A stretch of DNA of 64,000 nt. Origin: Paraspadella gotoi (lineage: Eukaryota; Chaetognatha). This document shows positions 44,890-56,720 of this stretch, piece by piece. Position 1 is the first letter of the stretch. Each line of letters begins with the position of its first letter. The stretch spans positions 27,984,981 to 28,048,980 of the forward strand of contig CM119264.1 of the NCBI GenBank assembly GCA_051294375.1, given 5' to 3'. Position numbers and translations under genes: made by a program. The notes beneath the pieces were generated by a model. It saw nothing but the letters and a program-made list of their open reading frames with translations, was not told where the DNA came from and did not search any database.

Positions 44890-47800
44890 GCGCATACAGG
44901 CAGTAAGCACGGGAGAGTGATTGGGCCTGCGCGCAGAGACCTTGACGTGCTCCGCGCATGCGTTTAGGGATGAGGTGAGGCAATATGATATATACGAAAT
45001 AATTAGGTATTTTGGATATTCATTTTGGGTAGTTCAATGAAGAATCGTGATATAAAGTGTTGTATATAACAGATGTTGTTTGTCCTATGAGTCGACGAAA
45101 AAAAAAAAAATCGTTTTTGTGCTGCTTTAGCGTCTGTGTCCTAGTTTCGACGTAAATGGGTTCTCAGTGCGGTCTTATGATACTGTGCTGACAGGGAGAA
45201 TTATCGCAGCTGCTGGTTAGGTTATCAACGAATTACTTGCTCTGGCGCTTTCGTGAGGCGCTGTGGCGGGGCGCGTGAGGCAGCTCGAGCTGCGCTGGGT
45301 TACTTAAGAACACGTCTCCACCATAAGCATTCCGTTAACGGAAATGTATAGACCATGTGAAGAGGGGAGTAAATGATAGAGCTGTGCACTCTCTTTTGCG
45401 AGCATGCTGAGGGGTACGCGAACTCAACCTTTTTGAGCAGAAGACGAATGAGAATATTAGAAAAGTGAAACAGATTTGAGATAGATTTATATTTGTGATG
45501 AGGCGATTTTCTGCAGCTGAAAAAAATTTCGTTTCTCATGTATTTTTTGTTCAGCCTTCACTTTGTTGTAAGTTTCTTTTTCCTGTCAGAAAAAATAACA
45601 AGCAGATTGGTATAGCATGTCCGTAACTCGTTTTGTTGAGAATCAATTATAATCACTGGTACAGAAGCAGAACCCCGCGATGAGTCTTGATTCAAGATGA
45701 ATGTGAAGTGAGAATTTTGAGAGAGCGCATCCTATGAAAAATTCCTGGTCATGGTATCTTCTATCCTTCATCATCCATCAATCACGAATCATAGCTCCGT
45801 ACTGCTATGTACCACTTTTGTTCACATTCTTTGTTTAAGTGCCGTGATCTATCTATTTTCCATGCTTTTCAATCCTTCTAGGGTCTACCAACTCAAACAT
45901 CTCGCAAATCCACCTCTCGAGAGAATACTGTTGACATTAATGAACAAGAAGGAAGCCCCGGGGTCGAATAGGAACCTCCGTAGACTTTCTTTCGCTTCTA
46001 TTTGAGCAGGCCATTCCAAGCACGATTGGGACTCGCTTCCCTCTAATAGTTCGTTCGATGCTCGCTCTTCGCTTCGGTCTCCTCGAAAAGAAGAAGAATG
46101 GAAAGTAATTTGTATGGGCCGCTTGAAGAGTAGATATTCCTGTCCGTGGGGGAGGGAGACGTAGCGAGAGAAAGACAGAATAAGAGGGATCCGAACGAGA
46201 TCGGCTCGCATGCCATCAGACATACCGCCCCAGATTTTCCCCGAACAAGGAACCGGGCATACCTTTTAAGAGGATAGAGACGCGACTTTTCAAAGATTGG
46301 ATTTGACATTATGAAAAGTGGATCTTCAACGCAAGTGAATAAATACATGGTCTTAATAGTAGATCGTAAAAAGAAACTATGTCAAGAGGTTCCTCAATGT
46401 TTGGTTCAGTTTATAGGTGAGGTAATTTTTTAAAATAGTCTAGCGTTATATTAAATGATAGCTTATTGAAGTGCAGCTTGAAGGGCTTTTTTGACAAGAG
46501 AGAAAAAAAAAGACAAACCAGAAATAACGGAGAGAAGATTTTTTTTTTGAACGCAGAGAGAGTTATGTATATTTTGGCTGTAAAATAGATAGTTATTAGA
46601 TTGTTGAAAACATGCCCAGAATCGAGCGGCAGAGATCTGGACCGTGAAGGATAGTTTCGAGACGGGAGAGCCCCAAAATACCCAGAACCCGGAAAGGCAG
46701 CACCAGAAAGGTGAAGAGGCGTAGAGACCACATACGAGATCCCCTACTGGATGAAAAAATCTTTTTAGGGGTCAAACATCGCCAAATCCGGCTGGCGTAC
46801 GACGAACAAGAGCCAGGGAAAACGGGAACGAGACAGCAGACAAGCAGTCCCTATTCAGATGCTGACGTGACAACGTAAGAAAGATACATAATAAGCAATA
46901 TACGCCTCCAGAAGCGACGCAATAATATGATGTGTTCGTTCCTTATGATTGGCGCGACTCTCTGTGGTCTGAGCGGAGTGGTCGTGACGGATAGACGGCC
47001 AAAAGGTGACTGTCAGCGATAATATTCTTCAGTCGTGAATTTTAGCTGCAGCAGTGGTCACACGCAGAAGATCTTCGTGTCATAAGTGAATGCTGCTGAG
47101 CGACTGTGAACACGCTTGCGAAGGTGGTGTGCACTTGATGGTGTGCGAAGCATCGCGTTCTGTGGACCTGTAATAGCTGCGCGGACGAATGAGACGCAGC
47201 GTCACTCGGAGTGTTGCGGAGCGGGAGAAAGAAAGATAGTAAAGAGGACGTTCGGAGGCGGACGGACGTACAGAAAGACTATGTAAGCAAGGGAGGAACA
47301 AGTTCTAAAAAGGAGGGCTAAGAGGTGACCTACACAAGAGGTTAGTTAGAGATCCTCGACTCATATCGTGAGAGGAGGAAAGTCAAGAGAAAAGAAAAAA
47401 AGAAAGAAAGATGGTCATCGAGGAGGGATAATCCAACGAGTGGATCAGCTGAGAGACAGTAATACTACGAAGGGACAGGAACGTGGTAGTAATTGAGAAG
47501 GAAATGAGTCTGGCGTGAGTATATCGACAGTAGAGAAGAGAGAAGAGATGTTTCTCGAATGTCAGTCAAAATATATATACAGTTGGAGAGTGTGAAAAGG
47601 TGGAAGTTTAAACAGAATTGAGCAGAAAAAGTGATGTGGTTTGAGTTGTTGGAGACAATTTAAGCAAGAAAGAGGTTGACTGAGATAGAAAGTGAGAGGA
47701 AGAGAGAGCGAAGTCTGAGACTCTGAATGAGTAAGATGAGTGTGATATACGAATTAGGAAGACCAAGTTGCATCTTCGTGTCGCGCTGACGTTTGTGGAA

Positions 47801-49075
47801 CTGCTGGGAGGATCCGTTTCGACGGATGGGATCGATCCATTATTCACGGATCACACGGACCGAAAACATGGGGTCCCGACTCGTAGCGAGTCCATCCGAG
47901 ATGTCCTTTTAGTCTCTGATTCTCATTCTTTCTCTGTGCCTACTTCTCTATACGGAAATGGTCCGTTCACTATTCTGTCTGTGTTTCATAGTCTCTTCAT
48001 TTTCTGTTCGCCATATGTTTGTACTTGATTGATATATTCTGTCTCATCTGTGCGCTCTTCGTGTTTTCTTTTCCTCTCTTTAACAAGAAAACCGAATTAT
48101 TACGACTCCACTTGATCTTCATTTTTCTTTTCGCGTCCTGGTCTGGTTCTCACGAGGGTTCATGCAGCAGCTGCTTGCGAAGGTAGAGATGTCGCGGGCT
48201 TTCCTCACTGTTGTTCGAGCGACATTCGTCTCTACCTCACATGTGTGAAAATGACTGTATACCGCACATATAAACTATCCTTTGTTGCCGTACTCGCTCC
48301 TCGATTCTAGTACAAATCGCCGATCTCAGCTCCGTAAATCCAAATATCGTGCCAGATTAGAAACTTAAGTCCCTCTCTCGCATCGATTACTAGCTAGCGC
48401 TACTTATACTCACTCATCCATCACATATCGATCTGTCATCTCTCCTCACTATATATTGCGACTTATACGATTACTCTAAATACGGTGTACGAATGACTAC
48501 TACATCGCTCATTTTGATAGTGGTCCCACGTATTATCTATATCCGTTATCTTCCTCCTTCTCTCGCTCATCATCATGCTTTTCTTGGTGCATTTGCTCGC
48601 GTTCCTGACGTCCGTCCTCTCTCTCTCTCACATGCATCGCTGCTCCACATTTGTCTATTCAAAACAGAGGGAGGATAACAGGAACTAAGATTAGTACCGT
48701 CTCTAAGCAAGACCCAATGTTTTCTCTCCTCCCTGTACATCCTTTGTGTCCTCTCTCTTCTCCTCTCTCTCTCGTCCTCTCCTCTTAGCCTCTGCTCTCT
48801 CTTCTCTCTATCTATCGACGTCGCATCTCTGCTCTCTCCATGCTTCGCGCTTTCTTTAGCTCCACTTCATATGTCCTGGATACATCTCACTCATCTGAAT
48901 ATAACCTCTCGTTACTCTCGGCTCCTCAAGCCTGTTATGTTGCCCTCTTCGGCGTGTCCGTGTCTCTCTCATACTCCGCCTTCCTGCTCTCTCAATGGGC
49001 CTATCTCCTATAACTCTCATCCGCACTCTGGAAACCGCCTCTCTCTCTATCTCTCTCTCCCATCTTCTCTCTTTT
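44890..49075. other. Degraded stretch partly collinear with 49.1-49.7 kb
   Basis: Several marker blocks of the cleaner downstream sequence reappear here in the same order: CTTTTCAATCCTT-TAGGGTC (45866 versus 49172), CTCGAAAAGAAGAA (46082 versus 49281), ATTTAAGCAAGAAAGAG (47658 versus 49438) and ATTCACGGATCACACGGACC (47841 versus 49539). Between blocks the sequence is indel-rich. Open frames here (45300-45539, 45751-46005 and 45885-46223) are therefore unreliable. Confidence 0.6.
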
Positions 49076-49100
49076 NNNNNNNNNNNNNNNNNNNNNNNNN

Positions 49101-49133
<33 letters not shown>
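49101..49133 (+). repeat. (ATC)n microsatellite
   Basis: About 11 ATC units directly after a 25-bp gap. Confidence 0.95.
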
Positions 49134-49295
49134 TCTCGATGTCATTCACTTTTATTATTCTTCTTTTTCCTTTTCAATCCTTTAGGGTCCAACTGACCGA
49201 ATGTTCTTTGACAAGACAGGGTCAATCCTCGAGATTCTCGTTTCTTCCTTGACTTCCCTCTAAGTCGTCGTCGTCGTCGTCGAAAAGAAGAAAGA

Positions 49296-49299
49296 AAGT

Positions 49300-49383
<84 letters not shown>

Positions 49384-49403
49384 AATAAAGAAAGAAAGAA
49401 AGA
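49296..49403 (+). repeat. (AAAG)n microsatellite
   Basis: About 26 AAAG units preceded by (CGT)n at 49266-49281. Confidence 0.96.
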
Positions 49404-49858
49404 CAGTCAAATAAAAAAAGAATGAGCGAAAGGGAGAACATTTAAGCAAGAAAGAGGGAGAGTGAGAAAGAGAGAGAGAAGTCTTGGCGAGAGGGAGAAG
49501 GAATTCTTGGCGAGGACCTTTCACATGATCATCCATTTATTCACGGATCACACGGACCAAAACACATGGGGTCCCGACGCTACCCCCCGGAGGTCCTTTT
49601 AGTCTTCCTTCTCTTCTTCCTCTTCCTCTCTTCAATGTCCCTTTCCTCTCTTTCTCTTTTAATATCATCTTCTTTTCTTTTTCCCTATTTTCTTCTTTTT
49701 TATTTATTTTATCTTTTCCTCTTTTCTTTTCTTTTCCTCTTCTTTCACCATTTTCACACTTTCCTTCTTTTTCTTTTCCCTCCTTATGTTCTCACAAGTT
49801 CTCTTGTCAATCTTCTTTCCTCCTTGTCCTCTCTCACATTTTGTTTCCCCTTTTATCC

Positions 49859-49859
<1 letters not shown>

Positions 49860-49896
<37 letters not shown>

Positions 49897-50081
49897 NNNN
49901 NNNNNNNNNNNNNNNNNNNNNNNNNNNNNNNNNNNNNNNNNNNNNNNNNNNNNNNNNNNNNNNNNNNNNNNNNNNNNNNNNNNNNNNNNNNNNNNNNNNN
50001 NNNNNNNNNNNNNNNNNNNNNNNNNNNNNNNNNNNNNNNNNNNNNNNNNNNNNNNNNNNNNNNNNNNNNNNNNNNNNNNNN

Positions 50082-50112
<31 letters not shown>
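49860..50112 (+). repeat. (TC)n array interrupted by a 185-bp gap
   Basis: Pure TC on both sides of N (49897-50081), so the gap is almost certainly TC repeat. Confidence 0.93.
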
Positions 50113-50115
<3 letters not shown>

Positions 50116-50619
50116 TTTCATTCCTCCTCCCTCCCCATTTTTTGGGATGCTCGCCTTTCTTCTTGTTAATCTTTCTGACCCCAATTAACTCGTTCCTTCT
50201 GGTTTCTCCAGTTTTATTTGAGAAAGAAGAAGAAAAGGGTTTTTTTTTCGAGAAAAAAAGTTTTATTGTGAAGAGAAGTGAATTGTTGTCGTGAGAAAAG
50301 TCTTTTTCCTCAAGAAATAATGTTTTTTTCACATGTTTTGTCTGATAAGGACAAATTCGAGGTTTTACAAAATTGTATTTTGGAATTCAATTTAATTTTG
50401 AATGTGACGTGGGTTTTGGAGTTTAGCTCACAGCGAAAGAAACGTAGGACCCAATTCTCACAAGTATTGAAGATCGCGATTACAACCGTGAGCAAATGTT
50501 AGCGACTGTGTCCATTGTCCAATTGTCCAATCAGCAATGTCCTGCTTAACGTTTGCCAACCAATAATCATCATCGATTTTACAGAATCTCTATCAAATCA
50601 TTTACCAGGTGAATGCTCT

Positions 50620-50710
50620 CCCACTCTGTCACTTTGCCACTCTGCAACTACTTCATTCCGCCATTCTGCCACTCTACCACACTGCCATTCTTCCATTAAC
50701 GCCATTCGCG
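50620..50710 (+). repeat. Degenerate CCACTCTGCCATT-like repeat
   Basis: Irregular 8-16-bp units CACTCTG / CCATTCTGCCA for about 90 bp, then (CCGT)n at 50741-50763. Confidence 0.6.
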
Positions 50711-50854
50711 ATAACCTCGAGTCCCTCGCGCCAAATTCCATCCGTCCGTCCGTCCGTCCTTCCGTCAATTCATCGACGAAGTCAGAAGTATCGACGTTTA
50801 AAGTGCCTCCTAAAGTCGTTTAGTCCCATGGACTTGCTCTCTCTCTCTCTCTCT

Positions 50855-51047
50855 NNNNNNNNNNNNNNNNNNNNNNNNNNNNNNNNNNNNNNNNNNNNNN
50901 NNNNNNNNNNNNNNNNNNNNNNNNNNNNNNNNNNNNNNNNNNNNNNNNNNNNNNNNNNNNNNNNNNNNNNNNNNNNNNNNNNNNNNNNNNNNNNNNNNNN
51001 NNNNNNNNNNNNNNNNNNNNNNNNNNNNNNNNNNNNNNNNNNNNNNN
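50855..51047. other. Assembly gap (193 N)
   Basis: Left edge is TC repeat. Confidence 0.99.
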
Positions 51048-51436
51048 TTTCACTTTTAAATAATTTATGCAAGCGTTTTTCGCAAGTGGGCGAATTCGTC
51101 TGATGGTTAAAAAGAATTAATGTGTATGTAAAAATAAGTCCAAACACTCAACAAGTTAGAAGCTTGAATTTTTCTATGCTTGTCTAACCTCTACCGGTAA
51201 AAGAGAGAAGTCTTAAGGCACCATTGCCTGTCCGTTTTCCAAAGTCAAGAGCGAGATTGGTGGTTGTATGTAAGTATGTATGTATGTACCAATCTCATGT
51301 AGATGGAAGATACAAAAAAGTCGTCAGGAAATTAAGAACGAAAAAAGACGGACTAAAATGGAAAACATAGGAAAGAAAATTAAAAATAAAAAAAAACTTA
51401 TGAAAAAAATTCGAAAAATAAGCAAAGATACAAAAA

Positions 51437-51894
51437 NNNNNNNNNNNNNNNNNNNNNNNNNNNNNNNNNNNNNNNNNNNNNNNNNNNNNNNNNNNNNNNN
51501 NNNNNNNNNNNNNNNNNNNNNNNNNNNNNNNNNNNNNNNNNNNNNNNNNNNNNNNNNNNNNNNNNNNNNNNNNNNNNNNNNNNNNNNNNNNNNNNNNNNN
51601 NNNNNNNNNNNNNNNNNNNNNNNNNNNNNNNNNNNNNNNNNNNNNNNNNNNNNNNNNNNNNNNNNNNNNNNNNNNNNNNNNNNNNNNNNNNNNNNNNNNN
51701 NNNNNNNNNNNNNNNNNNNNNNNNNNNNNNNNNNNNNNNNNNNNNNNNNNNNNNNNNNNNNNNNNNNNNNNNNNNNNNNNNNNNNNNNNNNNNNNNNNNN
51801 NNNNNNNNNNNNNNNNNNNNNNNNNNNNNNNNNNNNNNNNNNNNNNNNNNNNNNNNNNNNNNNNNNNNNNNNNNNNNNNNNNNNNNNNNNNNNN
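51437..51894. other. Assembly gap (458 N)
   Basis: Left edge is A-rich sequence; right edge is the TTGCGTG-motif region. Confidence 0.99.
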
Positions 51895-52290
51895 CGCCAA
51901 CTTCTTGCGTGCGAAATTAAAATTGCTTTGATTGACTTATTGCGTGTAAATTATGAGTTTGCAATGTACCAAAGGTGGAAGGCGACTTCGAGGCAAAAAG
52001 AGTTTACGTGTTTGTTCCATGTGAAATCGAAGTTGCACGTGGCGAGTGAATTGCGCGTAAATTTACCAAATGTTGCTCGTGAATTTGACGTTTCATGTTC
52101 TGACTTGTTGCGTGAAAAATTGATCTTTTTATTATCAATTTGTGGCATGTAAATTTTAGGATAGAAGTATCTTGTTTTTGCCTTTAAATTCAAGTGAGCA
52201 CACGCCCTGTGGTACAAGAGAATTTTATGTTGCACGAGTCAAATGTTACGTGCGAATTTTTGGTCGCACGCATCGAAGGGCGTGTCAGCG
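51895..52290 (+). repeat. Irregular TTGCGTGTAAATT motif repeat with an 85-codon open frame
   Basis: Six variants of TTGCGTGCGAAATT / TTGCGCGTAAATTT / TTGCTCGTGAATTT occur at uneven spacing. A frame open from the gap edge to TAA at 52152 encodes recurring DLLRVNYEF, ELRVNL, VAREFDV and DLLREKLIF words. The conserved spacing of the peptide words is weak. It may be an old minisatellite or the end of a repetitive coding sequence that enters from the gap. Confidence 0.45.
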
Positions 52291-52469
52291 TTTTTGAGAT
52301 TAAATCACAATCGAAAAAAAAATCGTGAGGCGATTGAAGTTTCTTGATTTTATGACAAAGAAAAGATAAATATAAGATGAGACAAAAAAAATGATAGGAA
52401 AGAAAGAAAACTTATAAGTGATAAAGAAGAAGTGCAGAAGTAAAGAAAGAAAGAAGAAGAAAGCAAAAT

Positions 52470-53086
52470 AAAGAAAAGAAAAGAAAAGAAAAGAAAAGAA
52501 AAGANNNNNNNNNNNNNNNNNNNNNNNNNNNNNNNNNNNNNNNNNNNNNNNNNNNNNNNNNNNNNNNNNNNNNNNNNNNNNNNNNNNNNNNNNNNNNNNN
52601 NNNNNNNNNNNNNNNNNNNNNNNNNNNNNNNNNNNNNNNNNNNNNNNNNNNNNNNNNNNNNNNNNNNNNNNNNNNNNNNNNNNNNNNNNNNNNNNNNNNN
52701 NNNNNNNNNNNNNNNNNNNNNNNNNNNNNNNNNNNNNNNNNNNNNNNNNNNNNNNNNNNNNNNNNNNNNNNNNNNNNNNNNNNNNNNATAGAATAGAATA
52801 GAATAGAATAGAATAGAAAAGAAAAGATAAAAAAGAAAAAGAAAAGAAAGAATGGAATAGCAAAGAAAAGAAAAGAAAAGAAAAGAAANNNNNNNNNNNN
52901 NNNNNNNNNNNNNNNNNNNNNNNNNNNNNNNNNNNNNNNNNNNNNNNNNNNNNNNNNNNNNNNNNNNNNNNNNNNNNNNNNNNNNNNNNNNNNNNNNNNN
53001 NNNNNNNNNNNNNNNNNNNNNNNNNNNNNNNNNNNNNNNNNNNNNNNNAAGAAAAGAAAAGAAAAGAAAAGAAAAGAAAAGAAAGG
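52470..53086 (+). repeat. (AAAAG)n / (ATAGA)n pentanucleotide arrays with two gaps
   Basis: AAAAG units at 52472-52504, gap 52505-52787, ATAGA units at 52788-52816, AAAAG to 52888, gap 52889-53048, AAAAG to 53083. Both gaps are probably the same repeat. Confidence 0.93.
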
Positions 53087-53099
53087 ATGAACTCAAATG

Positions 53100-54235
53100 C
53101 AGTTTCGCGGAAAGAATACCAAGAAATCTCTCATCTCAATAAACGTTGTTCACCTTTCGACCTCAAATCCGAAGCTTGAATCTTCTCTCTGTCGCCGACG
53201 TGTTCGTCGTTGTTGTCGTTGTTGTTGTCATTCTAGTCGTTGTTATTGTTGTTCTCTTTTTTTTGTCTGTTTTCCGATTTTATGGTTCGATTATTTATTC
53301 TTTTCTCTTTTTTTTTCTTTTTTTTTTTGCTGCATGCGCGTTTCGTCTGAGGTCATCGATGGGTGAACTACTTTATTTTTAGGAAAGGATTTTTGAACGA
53401 ACATGTTTTTTTAGGTTTCTTTGTCGATTTAGTGATTGCTTATTTATGATAATATTTTATTTTCATACTTCGCCTTAGTTTTTCACTAATTCGCCCGATT
53501 TCCTTTTTTTCGTTGCTTCTTGTTACTAAAATTTTTTTTAAAAAAGGCGACCGGGTAGTACGCTTTCTTTCTGAAAGCCTCGTGCATTTTTCTTGTAAAC
53601 AAACATTTTGGTGGCAGAATCTCAACCATTCGTCGCTGAGGCGTTAAAGAGAGATAAAGAGAGAGAGAGATAAATAGAGAGAGAAAAAAGGAAGGAAATA
53701 GACAAAGAAAGAAGGAGAGAAAGATAAAAAAAAACTAGAGAGAGAATGAGAAATAGGCTTTGAACCAAATTCAAACTTCACATCAAAAAGAAGGGAAAAA
53801 ATTGTGCTCTTGAAACTTCCAAGTTTTTTTTTGGCAAATGGGAAAAAAAAAGTTTCTTGTTTTCTATTGTTTTTTATGAGTTTTGTTTTTGGTTAACTTG
53901 GTTAAACTTAAAGTTTTAAACGCAGACGAAATGATCATAAATGTCGAAAGATAACGTTGAAAACAAATATTTTATAATATTTCTATATTGTATCTAAACC
54001 GAAGTGTCTCTATGGGTATTGGTTTTTTATTCGGCAGAAGGCGCCTGCCAGCGATGCCCATCACAGGTTCATAAAAATCGAAAACGACGACAACGACAAC
54101 AACGACGACGACGACAACAACGACGACGACGTCCAAAAGCCAAGCGTCGCCTTTATGTTCACGGTGATGCAGAGAGAAGCATCGAACAGTGAACGGAGCT
54201 CGTCTTTCGGGGACTGAATCGATTCACTGCACCTG
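53100..54235. other. Unique stretch, no convincing gene
   Basis: AT-rich with a GTTGTTGTC patch at 53205-53250 and an AACGACGAC patch at 54085-54130. The frames 53097-53366 and 53146-53382 owe their length to these repeats. Confidence 0.45.
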
Positions 54236-54247
54236 TTGCCCTCTCAG

Positions 54248-54490
54248 ATGGAGAGAGAGAGAGAGAGAAGAGAGAGAAAGGAGAGAGAGCAGAGAGAGAG
54301 AGAGAGAGAAGAGAGAGAGAAGGAGAGAAGAGAGAGAGAGAAAGAGAGAGAGAGATTTGTTTCCACCACGAAGGCCTCCAGAGTCTTGTGCTCAAAGGCT
54401 CTGGCCTTCCGTCGATGTCACTAATCCTTCTAACAACGGATTGACAAATGTGGTTCTCTCTCTCTTTTACACTTTGATGTAAGAAGAATG

Positions 54491-54550
<60 letters not shown>
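54248..54550 (+). repeat. Two (GA)n arrays
   Basis: GA at 54248-54356 (interrupted) and 54490-54549 (purer) around about 130 bp of unique sequence. Confidence 0.9.
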
Positions 54551-54768
54551 GCTTATCATGTATTTTATTATATTATTAATATAATATTAATATAATTCTC
54601 TCACAGTAAGATAAAATATTTGCTAAAAACTAATTAAGAATTGTTAATTTTTATAAAAAAACATAATAAATAAAAAATATTCCGTTAGGAAGGAAAGATG
54701 GAAAAGTCCGACGCCTTAAGGGACGCAGTTTACAAAAATTCATAAAGAGGATTAGTTCACGAAATGTG

Positions 54769-54955
<187 letters not shown>

Positions 54956-55080
54956 AGAATATTTGGAAGTCGGGAACGAGCAAGTAGATCTGGTGAAGAT
55001 TACTGAACATATTTAAGTAAATACGGGCCTAGTTCGTGTGCATGATGAAATAATGAAATTACAATAAGTAAAATTACAGG

Positions 55081-55224
55081 GGAAGCAAATATTCCTTGAT
55101 TTTGTTTTCTGTGACGATAAAAAGCATGAGATCATGTAAGGACTACAAAGTGTTTGATGACGTGGGAAGCGATCATTTGCCTTGTCTAACTAAAATCGCA
55201 GTAAAAGGTGTAATCCATTAACAA
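55081..55224 (+). pseudogene. LINE endonuclease C-terminal remnant
   Basis: The frame reads LDFVFCDDKKHEIM and then, after one frame change near 55135, CKDYKVFDDVGSDHLPCLTK before TAA at 55222. G-S-D-H-x-P is the conserved last block of APE-like endonucleases, containing the catalytic Asp-His pair that nicks the target DNA for target-primed reverse transcription. The N-terminal three quarters of the domain are absent. Confidence 0.8.
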
Positions 55225-55959
55225 AAGATAAAGTTAACAAAAATAATCAACTATGAAAAATTTTAAACCACATTTAGATGAAGAATTCAGAGAAAATCCT
55301 AAAAAAAACAAAGAAAACTGGAAAAACTAAATTTGAGGAAAAAGTAGAAAATTTGGACCAAAAAAATACATTTTGCTAAGGAACAGTGTTCTCAAGAAAT
55401 AAATTTAAACAAAAAGGGAAACTGCATCCTAATGCGCAACAACTTGAAGTTAATTAAAGAACGACGATAACTGGTGCAAAGAGAAAAAAATTAAGGAGGT
55501 CTAAATTTTAAAGAAAGTATCAATGATAAAGAGGCTTGGAGAAAATATTTTAACCACCGTCAGTCGAGAAGTGAAAAAATCTATCCCGTGAAGATGAGGA
55601 GAGATTGCTATGGAAAAGCCTAAAATGAACAAAATCATTGAGAAAGAGACAGCGGAAAAAGTGGTCAATGATAAAGAATTAATTTAATTGTGGAAAGGAA
55701 AATGGCAAATCTGATTGCATGCCTAAAAAAACCAGATGCACTTCTTAAGAATCAAAATTAGAAAATTGGAAAATCATTAGCAACAAGGATGGATCGTGCA
55801 TTCTGCACGCAGAACCTAATAATGAAAACAAATGGATATTTGATCAGGTACAAAATTTTTAAGTTAGAACAACAGCAAAATTTTTAATGAAAAAGAAGAA
55901 ACTCAACACGGAATTAAAACTAATGTGAAAATGCAATGTAATTAAGTTAAGGTCAAATA

Positions 55960-56720
55960 ATTAGGAATCTTAAAACTAAATCACCCAGGAAAAGATGGAA
56001 TCATCCCCCAAAATCATGAAAAACTTAACTCTCTCAGCAAAGGTGGATTCTCAGTGATATCATGCGAGAATGTCTAGACAAAAGTATATTTCCCTAAACC
56101 CTGGAAAACACTTCAAATCTTCGAATGCTCACAAAACCGCGAAAAGATCTGACAGATCAAAAAGCTACCGACCAATAAGTTCTGATCTCAAGATAGTTGG
56201 AAAATATTTAGAAAGATTAGTAAAAAGAAAAACTGACCGAGAGTGGTACAAAAGAATTTAAATGCTATGGGCCCGATGCATCTGCATACAAGAAAGGTAG
56301 ATCTGCACAAAGAAAATGTCCCTCAGGCTAGTGAAGACAATTAACTGGGCAGCTTCAGAAAAAAGATACTGCACCATTGGTGTTGCATTGGACTTCTCTG
56401 TGCCTTAATTCGATGTGGAGCAATGGATAATTTACAAAATGCATGGAAAAGGATTCCACTCTAAATCTAACTCAAAATGATCAGTTTCATACCTCAGGCA
56501 ATCCATGAAATATTGTTGATGGAAAATCTTGTTCAAGAACCGTCATGCCTAAAAAAAAGCATCACAAGGAGGAATATTAGAGTCCTGATTTATGTTACGG
56601 CTTTATGTAGACGATTTGCCAGTCCCTCATGATGTAAAGGAAGCGGAGCAAAGTAGCCGCTGACGAGTATCCAGTAATCAAGCTTTTTTTAAGTTCTGGG
56701 CTGAAGGAAAAAACCACCAA
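55960..56720 (+). pseudogene. LINE reverse transcriptase remnant
   Basis: In successive frames: NHPGKDGI (55980-56003), equivalent to the usual K-x-P-G-x-D-G-I; then KSYRPISSDLKIVGKYLERL (56160-56219); DASAYKKGRSAQRK (about 56277-56318); VALDFSVP, a stop, then FDVEQW (56382-56423), where the family has A-L-D-x-S-G-A-F-D; and LYVDDLPVPHDVKEAEQSS (56601-56657) with the catalytic Asp pair. The fingers-to-palm order is correct, so this is a collinear but frameshifted domain. Confidence 0.85.
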
